Positions 23,205 through 36,000 of a stretch of 64,000 bases of DNA are shown here, in pieces. Source of the stretch: Carposina sasakii (lineage: Eukaryota; Arthropoda; Insecta; Lepidoptera; Carposinidae); the NCBI GenBank assembly GCA_014607495.2, contig CP053175.1, positions 124,001 through 188,000 on the forward strand, read 5' to 3'. Below the pieces are notes generated by a model that saw only the letters and a program-made list of their open reading frames with translations, ran no database searches and was not told where the DNA came from. Within the stretch, counting starts at the first letter, position 1. Each line of letters starts with the position of its first letter. A program made the position numbers and the translations under genes.

Positions 23205-24358
23205 GGAGGCCTGACTGAACTAAACACTTAACATAACTTTAGTTAGATATTGGATAGGGGAAGAAGGATGGTTAAGACGAAATTTTTAGTTTTTAATCCC
23301 TCAATTATTTATTTATTCAATTACAAAATCTTTAAAACTAGATACAATGACCCACAAAACGCTTGCGCCGGCTCTGGGATCCATACAAATGTAGGACTAT
23401 AGCATCACTTTCAGTAACGGATGTATAAATATATAGGAAATAAGCCATTTTTCCGAACGAAGCAATTACATATTTAGGTTCATGTTTTTTATTATTTATT
23501 AAAGCATGTTTATCTACAAGTATATAATTTAGCACAGTTGTGAATTATTTGCCATTGCAAGCTTAAGCTAAACGCTCAAAAACATTTTCAACCTATCGTG
23601 TGGTTTAGTTTCGGTTTGGCTGTGTCCAAAAACGTTAATCTGAGAGCGTTTAAATATCTCTATTTGCATTATCAAAATTTAGCACGATACGAAAAATGCA
23701 TTACATTACGATTTTGGTTGTGGTTTAGTTTTGGTGAATATTATATTCAGCAATAGTGCGATTGCCTTACTGAAGATTTTATATCTCTATAGGTATAAAA
23801 CTGCAGACTTCATCCGAAACGCGAATATATATATTTTTTATATTAAATAGGCTTATGCTTGACCACAACGCGCCTGATGGTAAGCACCGTTGCAGTAAGA
23901 TGGAACGCGCTTGCCTAAAAAAAAAACCGGTTCACTCTGACTTGAAGACCTCAAGATTATAGTTCACGGTGAACAGGGATTTAGGCAGAATGATCCTTAC
24001 AATATAAAAAACCTTAGATATATTATAGCTCCTGCGTTTGAGGCCTTCAACACTAAAACCAAGGTTCTAAAATAAGTAGGTCAAAAACAAATTTAATTCA
24101 ACATAACAAACATCCAGCCTACACTCGTATCCGAACACGTATACGGATCTCGACGTATCCGTGAATCCGGATCCGTAAATGCGATATTAAAATTCCTCGC
24201 ACGCCCGGAGTGGGGTAGTGGGGAGGGGGGGGGGGGGTAAAAGGGGGACGATAATGTTTTGGAGACAGTTTTTGTCTTGCAAGTGGTTTTTGATCGTTCA
24301 AGTTCTATTGATTAATGGGTAAACTATTAGGTATTTTGGAAGCTTCTCACTGATCAAT
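23205..24358. other. No gene recognised
   Basis: AT-rich. Includes degenerate 'tatccg' words at 24120-24180 and the poly-G run. Confidence 0.35.
24225..24237 (+). repeat. Poly-G run (13 G)
   Basis: Thirteen consecutive G bases inside a G-rich stretch (24207-24248); could form a G-quadruplex. Confidence 0.9.
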
Positions 24359-24530
24359 TACAGGGTGTTACAAAAGGGGTATATTAAGTGAAATGCTATG
24401 AAAACATCCAATAAAAAGAAACTACACACAAAATTTGGGACTCGATTCATTGTTATGATTCGAAACACATGATTGTTTATATATGCAGATAGTATTGGAG
24501 AATTCCTAAACAGCTCAGGAATGTTCAGAA
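24359..24530 (+). mobile_element. Family C MITE, diverged and truncated
   Basis: It starts 'tacagggtgttac' and follows the family C left half with many substitutions. The right inverted end is missing. Confidence 0.7.
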
Positions 24531-25228
24531 AGAGAAACAGCTAGTTTAAAATAAACATAATCTTCCTTAGATACCGCCCTAAGCGTTTACAACCTTTAAA
24601 GGACCCTGTACACTTCCTGCAATTTAAATTGTTATTCATAAGAAGCGGCAGAGGGCATTTTTGCGTAATTCCATCGTCATGTCCGGTTTCCTTAAATATT
24701 TTCGGCGAAAATGCCTTATTAGCATTTTGTTGGGACATATTTATTGTAAAGTGAAATAGTGTGGTGTTTTTAAGATGAATAAATGCGGTTGCATAATCTT
24801 AAGATATTTTAAATATTAAACCACTTTTTAATTACACACATTTTCCAAATGTTACCAAATTCACCATGTTCTTAGGTAACAAGCACTGTAGTTTAATTTC
24901 CAGGCTATGTTTGATGTTGTATGACGAATTACTATAAATTATTTGTAATGATGTAAAGTTTGAGAGTAAACTTGTAGGTACCAATTACATCAAATTACAA
25001 AAGGACAAACCGATAAAGGATCTCTATTGAAATAAATTCATAACTTCAAATAATTTCGAGTTAGCCAATTAACCGAATCCTTTAATTACTTGTAAATCAC
25101 AAACAAAAGCTCGGTTTTCGTTGACAATGACGACCATAAACAACATTCCATCGAAGCCTTATTCCTTTAATTAGTTGCTAATGGTACCAAGCATGTAGGA
25201 ATGATGAGGAGATGTCCAAATATGGTGT

Positions 25229-25440
25229 TACTAGTGGACGCAACTGCAGACGCGTGGACTACAGAAAAAACAAAATATCGAAAAAAAAAAACTAAAACAC
25301 GGGATACAAATACTTTCCCGGGTTAAAACGGTAGCCTATGTCCTTTCTCAGGCTGTAGACGACCTGTGTGCTAAATTTCAGTAGTTTTGGTGTGAAAGCC
25401 AGACAGTTATTTTCACATTTATAACTAATATTAGTAGGGA
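25229..25440 (+). mobile_element. Family D-related tail
   Basis: 'actagtggacgcaactgcag' to 'ttataactaatattagtagg', with 'gtagtttggtgtgaaag'-like middle sequence. It lies about 1.1 kb upstream of visible exon 1. Confidence 0.7.
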
Positions 25441-25930
25441 TTGCCCGCATATAAAGTTAAATACTGTTTAAAAATCACATTCGACATAAAATGTATGCAA
25501 TTTAAGGCAATGTTTAGCTCACACAATGATCAATTCTTTTGTAAATACGGAAAATGATCCAATGTTTTATTGACTGTGATCAAAATATGGAGTAACCAGA
25601 ACTACAGGAACTGCAAGTTAGAAGGAGAGGCAAATATCAAACAAGCGATTAGATCAGACTACGCTTTACATCTACATGATCAATGTACGAGTAGATAACA
25701 GTAAAGCCTAAGTCAAATCATTGGCATAAGGCAGGTAACATCTCCATGTCCTTTCCTTCATGATCCCAAGGCCGTGGTCCCAAGTCATTATTTCCGGTAT
25801 CGATGAAACTGTTTTGTTGCTGAGTTAGGCGTTTAATTGTTTTGATAATTGTTTTGTTATGGTAATCAGCTTCTTTTACAATAGCAGTGTTGGAGAGTAA
25901 TTTTACTTTCTAAACTGTTTATGAAAGTAA

Positions 25931-26270
25931 TCAGGATGTTTTTTTGTGGCCACCTAACGAAGGGTACGTATTTTACATGAAATAAAGTAAGTTTATGCCA
26001 AAAAAAATCATTTTTTTGATTTTTTTTTTTAATTCCTTGATCTTGCGAAATTTATAGTGTCTAGTGTTTATGTTAGTTTTTTTATACAGATATTAATTAT
26101 TTTTCTGAAAAAATCCTGCTACTCGCGTCTATGTGCATTTATGCAGAAAAACGCAGTCTATTTACTCAACTTTGGACCCTTATTTTGACACTTCCCAGGT
26201 AGTCCATGGAGAAAAATTCGTGATGATGAGGAGATTAGTTTTGGACGTTGAGACCAAAAATATCCTGTAT
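25931..26270 (+). mobile_element. Family B MITE (TACAGGATG ends)
   Basis: It begins 'tcaggatgtttttttgtgg' and ends 'atcctgta', about 340 bp. The shared core includes 'gtttatgccaaaaaaaat' and 'caactttggaccc'. TA-flanked ends suggest a Tc1/mariner-type MITE. It lies about 275 bp upstream of the first visible exon. Confidence 0.85.
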
Positions 26271-26544
26271 ATATTTTCAATTCGCTTAAGCATAAAATAT
26301 GACAAAGTGACTTGTTAAAAATGCTTTATACGGAAGAAGTGTGTTATGTGAAATGCTATGAAAAAAAGTACCTATCAACAATATTTATAACAAACGTTTC
26401 GCTTCATTCTGTATAAGCATTCCCCTACCGTCATTACGTATACCAATAAAATATATTTTCGTAAATATGGTAATACCGCTTTTAGTAGTCGTAATTTTGA
26501 CATATCTTAAACTAACTCTGACCTTGACCTTTCTTTGTCCACAG

Positions 26545-27029
26545 GTTTCTCCCCCTCCCTCTGCTCCCCTCGCTCTACCCCCCCGCCCTCCGCCCCGGAG
26601 GCCGAGCTCGTCCGAGACGCCCCTCTCTACCCCCCACTTTACGACGACCCCCTCATAGAGACCATTGACGAAGACCTCACCAGCCAACCCATTGAAGCAA
26701 CAGAAGATCAGCCATATGATCTAGGAACAATACTGCCAGAAGTACAAAATGATCTAGACGAATCAGAAATTATAGAAAGTTACCTTAACGATGATGTTAT
26801 TAAGAAATATTTAGAACCAAACCCAGATTTGATTAAGAATCACGCGAATCTAGACTCTAATATAGACTACTCGGCTAGTTTAGAAGTAAACTTGGATAAC
26901 ACTGAAGCGGTAGATGAAAATGATATAAATGAAAAACTAGATGAGAGTAAGACTGATGCAACGAAGGTACAAAGCGACGAAGAAAGAGTTAAGAGGAGTA
27001 GTACACAAGATTGGGACAAGGGTCCAAAG
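26545..27029 (+). CDS. Visible exon 1: acidic N-terminal region with RVKR site
   Basis: The acceptor is 'tttgtccacag' and the donor is 'aag|gtacgt'. The exon starts with the last two bases of a codon and ends on a codon boundary, so an upstream exon must supply one base. It encodes 161 residues: a Pro/Ser-rich start, then a long Asp/Glu-rich, low-complexity stretch, then the RVKR dibasic site at residues 147-150 followed by SS. This suggests a propeptide or linker cleaved by a furin-like protease before the Ig domains. That is inference from the motif. The open frame extends only three codons (TTG TCC ACA) upstream of the acceptor, so there is no start codon here. Confidence 0.85.
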
Positions 27030-30000
27030 GTACGTTATTGTACTGTTTTTTAAATTTTATATATAATAATCCAAATTTTTAAGGCGGTCCAGAGAAAGGT
27101 CATATGTACATTACTAGCCGATGCACCTAGCAGAAAGCCCCATAATTTACAATACAAGTTCCAGATTCCAGTGCTGATGCGGAGCTTCACTAGAATACAT
27201 CATCTGCATCTCGGGCATTCTCTTAAATAATAAGCTAGCAACTCATCACGGATCATTTACATCTGTCTCCGCTATACTAATACTAATTATGATTCTGCTA
27301 TTCTAGTTACCCCACTCCGGGAATGTCCAAATATAAGATGCAGAAACAAATTTACCCAAGATAAAAAATTTAGGCTCAACTTCTAATTCCTTTCACCAAT
27401 CATCCACCAGACAAACAATCGACGCGTCAAAACCGCAGACACGATCCTCAACATCCGTGGAGCGGTGAGAGACGCGATCGGTGATGCTGGTGCGGCCCCA
27501 GGAGGTGCGCGGTCTTCGAGACTCGACGCGTTCGTCATCCGACCAGCACAGCATGCGAGGCAGCAGCCTATGGGCGATCAGCCTAGAGGACATACTTCGG
27601 GAGGAAAGGTATGGTGGAAACTTCTTCGTTACTCGTTTAACAAATAGGGTAGGTATAGTTTCAGTTCTGAAAGTTCCAGGAATACTCCAAATTTTTCACA
27701 AAATGTGAAATCTATCTTTTTATGTACGAGAATCCTTTTACGGATATCCGCAGCACGCTCTAAAGTGGGGCTGCCAGCGGGTTAAGTGGGCGTGTGTCAG
27801 AAAAGATGGTAAGTGGCAGGAATATCCACTAAAAGCCTGCGGTGTCTTCTTCGTCTCTTGCACCGGGCCGTGGGACAACCGAAGCTTCACCTCAGACCCC
27901 TTGCTGCCCTATCATCTTGCGGAGCAATAGGTGCAATAGCCTGCTCCGAAACTGCTACCCGAGACCGAACCTAACCTAACTCTGAAACCTAACCTAACTT
28001 AAAACTAATCCGAACTATGAAACCTAACCTAACTATGAAACCAACAAACAAACAACAACAACCAAACCGGAGGCGTATGCTTAGAGGCGTTATTAGGTTT
28101 CAAAGAACTTACTTTGAGTAATCTAACCTAACAAAACCTAACATAACACTTTGCAATAGTAGTTATGTTAGTTTTGTTAGGTTGTTAGGTTTAGATTGAA
28201 CGTTTCAAACGCCTCCTGTTGGTTTCATAGTTATGTTAGGTTTTGTTAGGTTAGATTAGGTTTCAAAGAACTTAACTTTGAAACCTAATCTAACCTAACA
28301 AAACCTAACATAACACTTTGCCTCTAAGCATCCGCCTGCGGTCTGCCCATGCCTATACAGTTCCATACGTTATGAGTACAATAAAATTCAGCAGTATTCG
28401 TACGTGCACGTCTACGCATATGCATCTGGTGTTTAATTTTATTCATTCATTCATTGGATGTTTCTATACTTATCAGTGTATTTATATACCGTTGCTTATT
28501 ACCCATGATACCTTAATGATCTTAATGTGGGATAGGTCAATGTGTTGTGAAGTGTATGAATATTTATTTTTTTAATAATTAATTGTTTAATAGTGTAATA
28601 CTTTCTCCCAGGCACCCAGACATGACCGGGAGCTACTGGTATCCCCTCACGAACGAGCAGAGATACCATGCGAGCTGAACAACGTTACTGATATACATTG
28701 GTATAAGGATAAGGAGGTAAGACTACTTAATGTTGAACTTGGGAAAAGTTTTTTATTTTGGAAATTTCCTTGGATATTATAATATTCAGCTTAGGACCGA
28801 TTTTTCTAACAGTTAGCGGTTAGATAGCTTCTCTGACGCGACACGAATCTTCGCCCGCTAATTGTAGCCCTAGCATGAAGGATATAGTTGATGCAGTATT
28901 TCTTTTTATATATTTTTTATTGTAAAAACATCATCAAATATATCCCTAATGAATCTAGTCTTAGATTTTTTTTAAAATATAGTTTTAGGTGGATAATATG
29001 GCAGTAAGTCATCCATCATGCTCATAACCAAAATACGCAAAAAATAACCTAAGCTTAGTTGGTTAGAGCGAAAGCACGGTTTGCGAGTGGTCGTGAGTTC
29101 AAATCTCACTCGGCTGAAGAATTTTTTCATTTTCTTATTAATAGTATATATATACCTATATAATATTATCTTAGTTAAGATAAATTTATAAGATACTTCT
29201 CCATAATATAGTCCGTTAGGATTTGGTTGCTCGGTTCATCATTAAACATTGTGCTGAGGGATTCAGCTTTGTTTACCGAGATTTGGCTGGTGTATTTGGC
29301 TGGATATACTACTCGTATATTACTGCTTTATCTATCTTACTGCGACATATACGAGTATAGCTATCGGAATGAAAAAATAACGTTGCCAATAATGTAATTT
29401 AAAAAAGAGATGGTAAAACTTCGTCATTCGAGTTAATTGACCCGATAGCTCAGTTTGTTAGAGCGAAAGCACGGTTTGCGAGTGGTCGTGAGTTCAAATC
29501 TCACTCGGATGAAGAATTTATTCATTTTCTTATTAATATTTTATAATAACCTATCTGTCTACTTACACACATAATAATCTGATTTAGCATAGGAAAACCA
29601 TGCGTTAGCGTGTTTGATGAATCTAACATCTTCTCTCAGGCTCTATCCCTTACATCATCTCCGAATGAAGCGGTATACCAATCAGCTCGTTCGCTGGTGA
29701 TCCCTCGCGCCACCAGATCTGATGCTGCTCTATGGCGGTGTTCAGGCAAGGATCGTCATGGCAACAGTATTAGTGGGAAGCCTTCGCAACTGCTTATTTA
29801 TGGTGAGTATTACCATATAGGTACCAGGGTAGCATGGAAATGGAGGTACGAGTAGAGTGCGTTTCACCGTATAGTTTCTTTAGATGATGGCGCTAGGTTA
29901 CTACGTGCATGACTACTTTATCTGGATCACTGCGTACGAAAAATGTTAGTTCCAAAATCGGGCATAGGAGTTATTCTTTGAAACGGACTCTATCGGTGTT

Positions 30001-33000
30001 ATTACAAAAGAGCGCCTAAAGTTAGACTTGATTTAAATATGACATTTGACAGCGAAACGTATGGCATATCTGTCAAATTTAGGCCACGTTTAGGTTCCTA
30101 TGGCCATCTTCCAGCTCCATCATCAGATCCATGTCATAATAATATTGCATTGTCATCCGATTTATACATGCATGAAAAATTTCGGCCTAATCGGAAACCG
30201 GGAAGTGGATCAAATTTGACTTGCAAGATTTGGTTACAGACAACGGGACAGGTAAAACTAAATAAAAGCTTATTATAAAATTATATAAAGCTAGTTTCGT
30301 ACGTTGATTTTCTAGAGCTTTGGTTTTCTAAAATAGCATTGCTGTCATATAGCGATAGTAAAGGAACTTTTCCCATGTCGGCATCGTAAAAACATCGGAT
30401 TTATTGCTTCCGTACGGTCACATAAGCACGGCTATCTTAGCAAACTTTAGTTTGAAATTTAATCTGTAATAATAATAATAATATGCCGTGCCAAAAGAAT
30501 TTTAACGTTGTCTCATTTTAACGGATATTCTATACATTTGGCTGACATTTTTTTAACAGTGTCTTACTTTAGACGCGGTTTTGTAATAACACCGTCGTAT
30601 TCTACGGGAAGACACATTCAGATGTACCTATACATATTATATGCTATAGATCTAATAGCTATTGGATTAAAACAGGTATTTGTAATGTTAATTCTACCAT
30701 TTCTACCGTTTACTAATGGTGGTGATTTTCATCAGAGCCAGTTCGAGCGGTTTACCTGGCAGTGGACGGTCGCCGACTCGACGCCGGTAACACGTGGGTG
30801 CCCGTTCGAGACAAGACTGTGTTGGATGTACGCTGCGTTGCTGAAGGTAACTCTTCGGTAGTTATGCTTTGCTGTAGTTTTGCTTTGATCCGTGAGGATC
30901 GTAAGTTGATGCAATATTTTTTTTTATAATAACGACAGAGTCGTTTTAGTTTATGTACTATTCAACCTAAAAACTAATTTATTATATTTTTAAATTTGAG
31001 GGCTGATTGGTGTAGTTGATAGTGGCTCTGCCTGCGGCGCCATAGGTCCTGGGTTCGATGCCCGGTTTTAGATAAAATCTGACAAAATTGCATGAATATC
31101 AAAATGAAGAGATATGTATAGGCTATTTTTCTTTGACCGTAAGCTTAACCTATAACATCGTTATAAGAGATGGCTCACCTAATACTAAGTAAGTATATAT
31201 GTGTGTGTGTGTGTGTGTGTGTCTCTCTCTCTCTCTCATGCTCTGCTCTCTCTCTGTGTGTGTGTATGTCAGTGACAAGTTGCCAGCTATGAGATGGTGT
31301 GTGTGTGTGACATCCCCAGTTACATCTGATCATAAAAAGTTTTGAAATCCCACAGACACTTCCACGTTAGAATAGCATAGCAGAACTGGACAGATTTAAA
31401 TCATCACGTTGGTGCTATTAAGCCCCAAGCTAACTTTGCCAGCTCATCGCACCGCCGTTGCCAAAGAGATTTTGTTTAAATCTCAGAGTTCCTCAATCGA
31501 CTCTTACGACATGCACGGACGGAGATGCAGCTTGGTGAAGCAGAATACTTCTATCGATCTTCTTCTTCTGTCTGTCTATATTAACTGACCTGTATTTCTT
31601 CTTAAATGTCTATCTAATCTAAAGCTGAGTATTTCGTCCCTTAGGTGGAGTTCCCCCACCAGAACTGACCTGGCACCTGACCGCACTGGAGCCTCAACTC
31701 GACCACCGACCGTATCTACGAATACTGCCCACTAACTACTCAATTGGTATGAGCTGCTGGTAGTTTGTCTTTATAAATGCTAGAATTGGAATTCGTTACT
31801 GGTTGTTTAGTCAATATAAAATCTTACGAGCGACATCGACAGCGAAATTCGCTAAGTATTAAAAACATTTCCTAAAATAGCGGTTTTAACTTCACCTCAA
31901 CATTATTGACAGCGAATAAAAAAATAGGGAAAGAAAATAATGATACCTTGTCCTGCTTGGTCTTAGTCACCTACCAACTGCCAAAGTCTGGTTTATTTTT
32001 ATCCAATTTTTGGCGAGAATATATAAAGTTCGACTTAGCAGATAATTCTCGAATTCAGCACTTCATTAGGATGTTAACAATCGATTGATCATCGATCGAA
32101 GTCATCCATCGATGGTAAATGGGTTAGTCTATATCGATCGATATTTTTTATCAGACAATTAAAACTATCAGACCAGTCGATCAACTTCAATCAATCTCGA
32201 CCGATGCCATAGACCGACAATCGATCAATTGGTTAGTCGAACGGTAGCCGTCGATCAATTAAAGTTACCAACAATCAATGATCGATCGATTGATTTGGTG
32301 ACCTCAGTCTATCCAACAGATGGTGTAACAATCGGTCAGGTATCCATAACGGGAGCCCGAGAGCTCCACAACGGCACCCTACAGTGTGGTGCGACCCAGC
32401 GCACTCCCGCCGCGACCGACGCTGCTGCTGGACCGGCCAGCTCGGCTAAGCTGGAGATACATGTCACTTGTGAGTATAACTCCTTCGTGATTATGGTACC
32501 TAGGTATCTTAAACCCAGTTGGTTTAGCATTGCCGTTTTAGACCGTCTAAACCATGCTCTCTTTACGGTACCGACATGTGCAATGTTTCTTCATGACCGT
32601 TATATAACGGCTATACGCTAGGAGTCCCAAGCGCAGTACCTTCGGTGATGGCACCAAGATCACCAAGCATAATTAAGCCCAAACTATGTACGAGTATAGC
32701 TCCTTCTCGTTTATGGTATCCTGGTACTTGAGAGGCTAGAGAAATGAAATGAATGGGCTCACGAGAGGTGACATAATTAGTAGGGTCACGAGAAAGATCC
32801 TTACAGCCTCATTCAGCATAGCGGGGTCAGATGTTAACGATCAGTGACAAGTTGCTAGCTCATCGCCTGAGGGAACATCCTTAGGCGACTCTTACGACAT
32901 GCATGGAAGGAAATGCAGCTGATGTATTCTAGTTAAACCCCGCATCAGCACAAACAAAATATATCAGCTTACTAATAATAAACCCTCCTCAAGACCCCCC

Positions 33001-36000
33001 CTCATTCGTGATCTCCCGCTGGCCCGGTTTCGGCGTGGGTCTGATCTCCGGCGCATCGGCCGCTCTAAGATGTGATGTCGACTCCAACCCTCCAGCCCGG
33101 GCGTACTGGCATCGAGACACGCCGCCTCATGAGACGTGAGTGTAGTCGAAGGAATGCCCTTATTTGAGTGGAGGGTATTTTAGACTCTAATCTAAGCTAT
33201 GGTGTTTCGGTATTAAGACACGTTACCTGATGAGACGTCAGTGTAGTGGGATTCATAATCCAATCTATGACTCTAAGATACTTGGCCAGAGCTGTAGGAT
33301 CACCAAGGAGATTTGAAAGCCACGTTTAACAAGTGACCAGTTGCTAGCTCATCGCTTTAAAAACTCCCCTAATAAAGCGAATTAAAACGTCTTATATATT
33401 GATGTAAGATTTTACAACGGAAATGTCAATAAGGATAAAAATCCGATATTAAAAATTCATTAGCAACATTAAATTCTGCAAAATTTTTGTCTTAAAATGT
33501 ATTATTATTACCTACCTCGCCCCTATTTTACATAATAATGCTTTCGTCCGTACGCTTCGTAAATTATTCACAATTGAAACTGAATTTACCTGAAAATGCT
33601 GATGTTCTGAATTTCGCCACAATTCTTTACTCAGAAGTTTAGTCTTAGGAAGAAATATCGTCTACATTTTATAGTCTTTTAGTAAGAATGATTTCTGATC
33701 CAATTATATCGCTATGATGATTTTCATGTTATATTAAGTACTAGTGGACGCCCGCGACTCCGTCCACGTGGACTACAGAAAAAAACAAAATGCCGAAATT
33801 ATCTGGGATAAAAACATTTTTCCGGATTTTTTATTCATTTATTTATTTATTATATAATATATGTTCTATTACAAATTTAATGAAAGGTCACATAATCCCT
33901 GGATGGTTTATGCGTGACCATTGACCCCCACAACTTATATCTAATTACTTATTACACTATTTACTTTCTATTGAAACATTTACTATGGGTATTCAGTGGG
34001 CAATGGTGGCCCACCAATCCGGGCCCTACACCCTCGCTCACACAGTTTGCGCGACGCGCTCAAGAGCAACGGGAGTGTGAAGACCCGCGGATCTGATGTA
34101 ACTCATAATTGCGACAACAGGCACTTGCACTAACTGTACGTCGTAACATCGATAATTGAAACTCAGACCCGAGCACCTAGGATTAATTTACGCCCATGCA
34201 AAGACGACTCTAATTGCTAACCATGCCGAAAGTTCGTCCGAAATCAAAAAGAGTTCATGGACGAACAGAACTATTCAATAAACAATCTACATATGTTTTC
34301 CAGCCTTCAAAAGAGATCGCAAAAAAAACAACGAAAGAACCTCGTCTCGGCCGTGGCAGTCTCAGGATTAAGAATTAATAGAAAATAATATCTTCTATGC
34401 ACCCCAAACCAAATAAAAAGAGCCATTCATACGCGGAATCACTAAAGCTAAGGCACAATTTTAACACATATTGGCTGGACGAGTTTGGTTGAAGGATTTA
34501 TTGGCAGGAATAATATTTCAGTACGGAAGCCTGAAGCATACAGGGCTACAGTTTAATAAAACTGAAGTTCATCAATTCTACAATAGAACTAATGGAAAAA
34601 CACAAATTTCTGATTTTTAATCGAAACCGGTATACCGTCAAGTATAAATATCTAACAACTACTTTGTGGAGGGTGAGGGCCCGGTGGTGGGCGCACCCAT
34701 AGTAAATGTTTGAACTTCCGAATGACCCCGACCTGTCTAATACAGGATTTCATTTATTGAAACATGCCCAGTACACCATGTCGCGAGTATGCCAGATACC
34801 ACATAAAGATCGAGCTTTTTCTTGAATATAACACACATTAACAAACTATAATGAATACTATTATATCCATAGACAATAGTTAGACGTTCACTGGCCAGCT
34901 TCCATGAGCATTGCAAAAAAATCATATCCATATGCTGTCTCTACCACCTACATACGTCTCACCGAATGCACGGTTTTGGATGTGTCTTTTTTTTGGACCA
35001 TTCAAAGGTTGTTGTAGAAGAGAATGTGACTTTTCATGAAGAGCCAGCTTTCAGAAAAAATAACACCTTATGATGTAGCTTCCTTGGTTAAAAAAGCATT
35101 CTCAAGTGTTGCTTTCCATGAGCAAGGGCGAAGCGGGATTTAGAGCAACGGGCATATTTCCCATAAACCCTAAAGTCTTTCAGATGAAGACTTGTTTGGC
35201 AGCTGGAAGTCCTTCAATCAGAGCCCACCGTTGATTAGGTGGACCTGATCAATATATTCCTGAAAACTGCATCGAAATCGTTTCAGCCGTTCTGAGTCTA
35301 TTTTAGCGTGCACTAAACACACAGATAAATTCCAAACATCTACAGCGTATTCCACAATTTCTGAACAAACAGACAAAAATTCGAACATGCAAAAACATCT
35401 GGGTACTATTGCGTTGATAAAGGTCTCCTGTAATATTTTTATTTTTATAATAAAAAGCTCCTAATCTTAATAAAAGACAATGGTATGTTACAGGTGGTAA
35501 TAATACAATTATGAAGTGCACATGTTTAACAATAATGACATTGCATGCAAATCCTTGATAATTAAGAAGTTACAAAATTACAAATGTCTAAAAAAAATTA
35601 TTATGAATCATTATGCCAGAATAAGACAAATGTAGAAACATGATGAATGCATGATATTATAATTTTACCTATTAGGTACATACTGTTGCATTTTTTTTTT
35701 TCAAGAAATTCCTGGATCGAATGTGCGACAAGCCACTTGTGAGTGTTTTTTTGAACAAGTTAAATAACATGTCTTTTATATGTTTAGGAATCTTGTTAAA
35801 AATTACTACACACGATGCAGAAACAGTTTTTCTTGTATGTGGAGAACTTTTGGGTATAAAATCGAAGACTAATCTATCGGTATTTCTGGTACTTCGTGGG
35901 TATAAATCTTTAGCTTGAGTAAAGTAATATGGATTTTTTTTTACAAATTTGGCTATTTCAAATATATACAGACAGGGCAGTGGTAGGATATTTAATGCTT

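Noticed and set aside
27393..27708. Frames on the other strand and in other registers over exon 2
   Set aside because: They are shadows of the GC-rich exon. Only the register that joins exons 1 and 3 is consistent with splicing.
27960..28320. Telomeric (CCTAA)n array
   Set aside because: The words are interspersed and interrupted, lie inside an intron and form palindromes with defined ends. This is a repeat element, not a telomere or a clear interstitial array.
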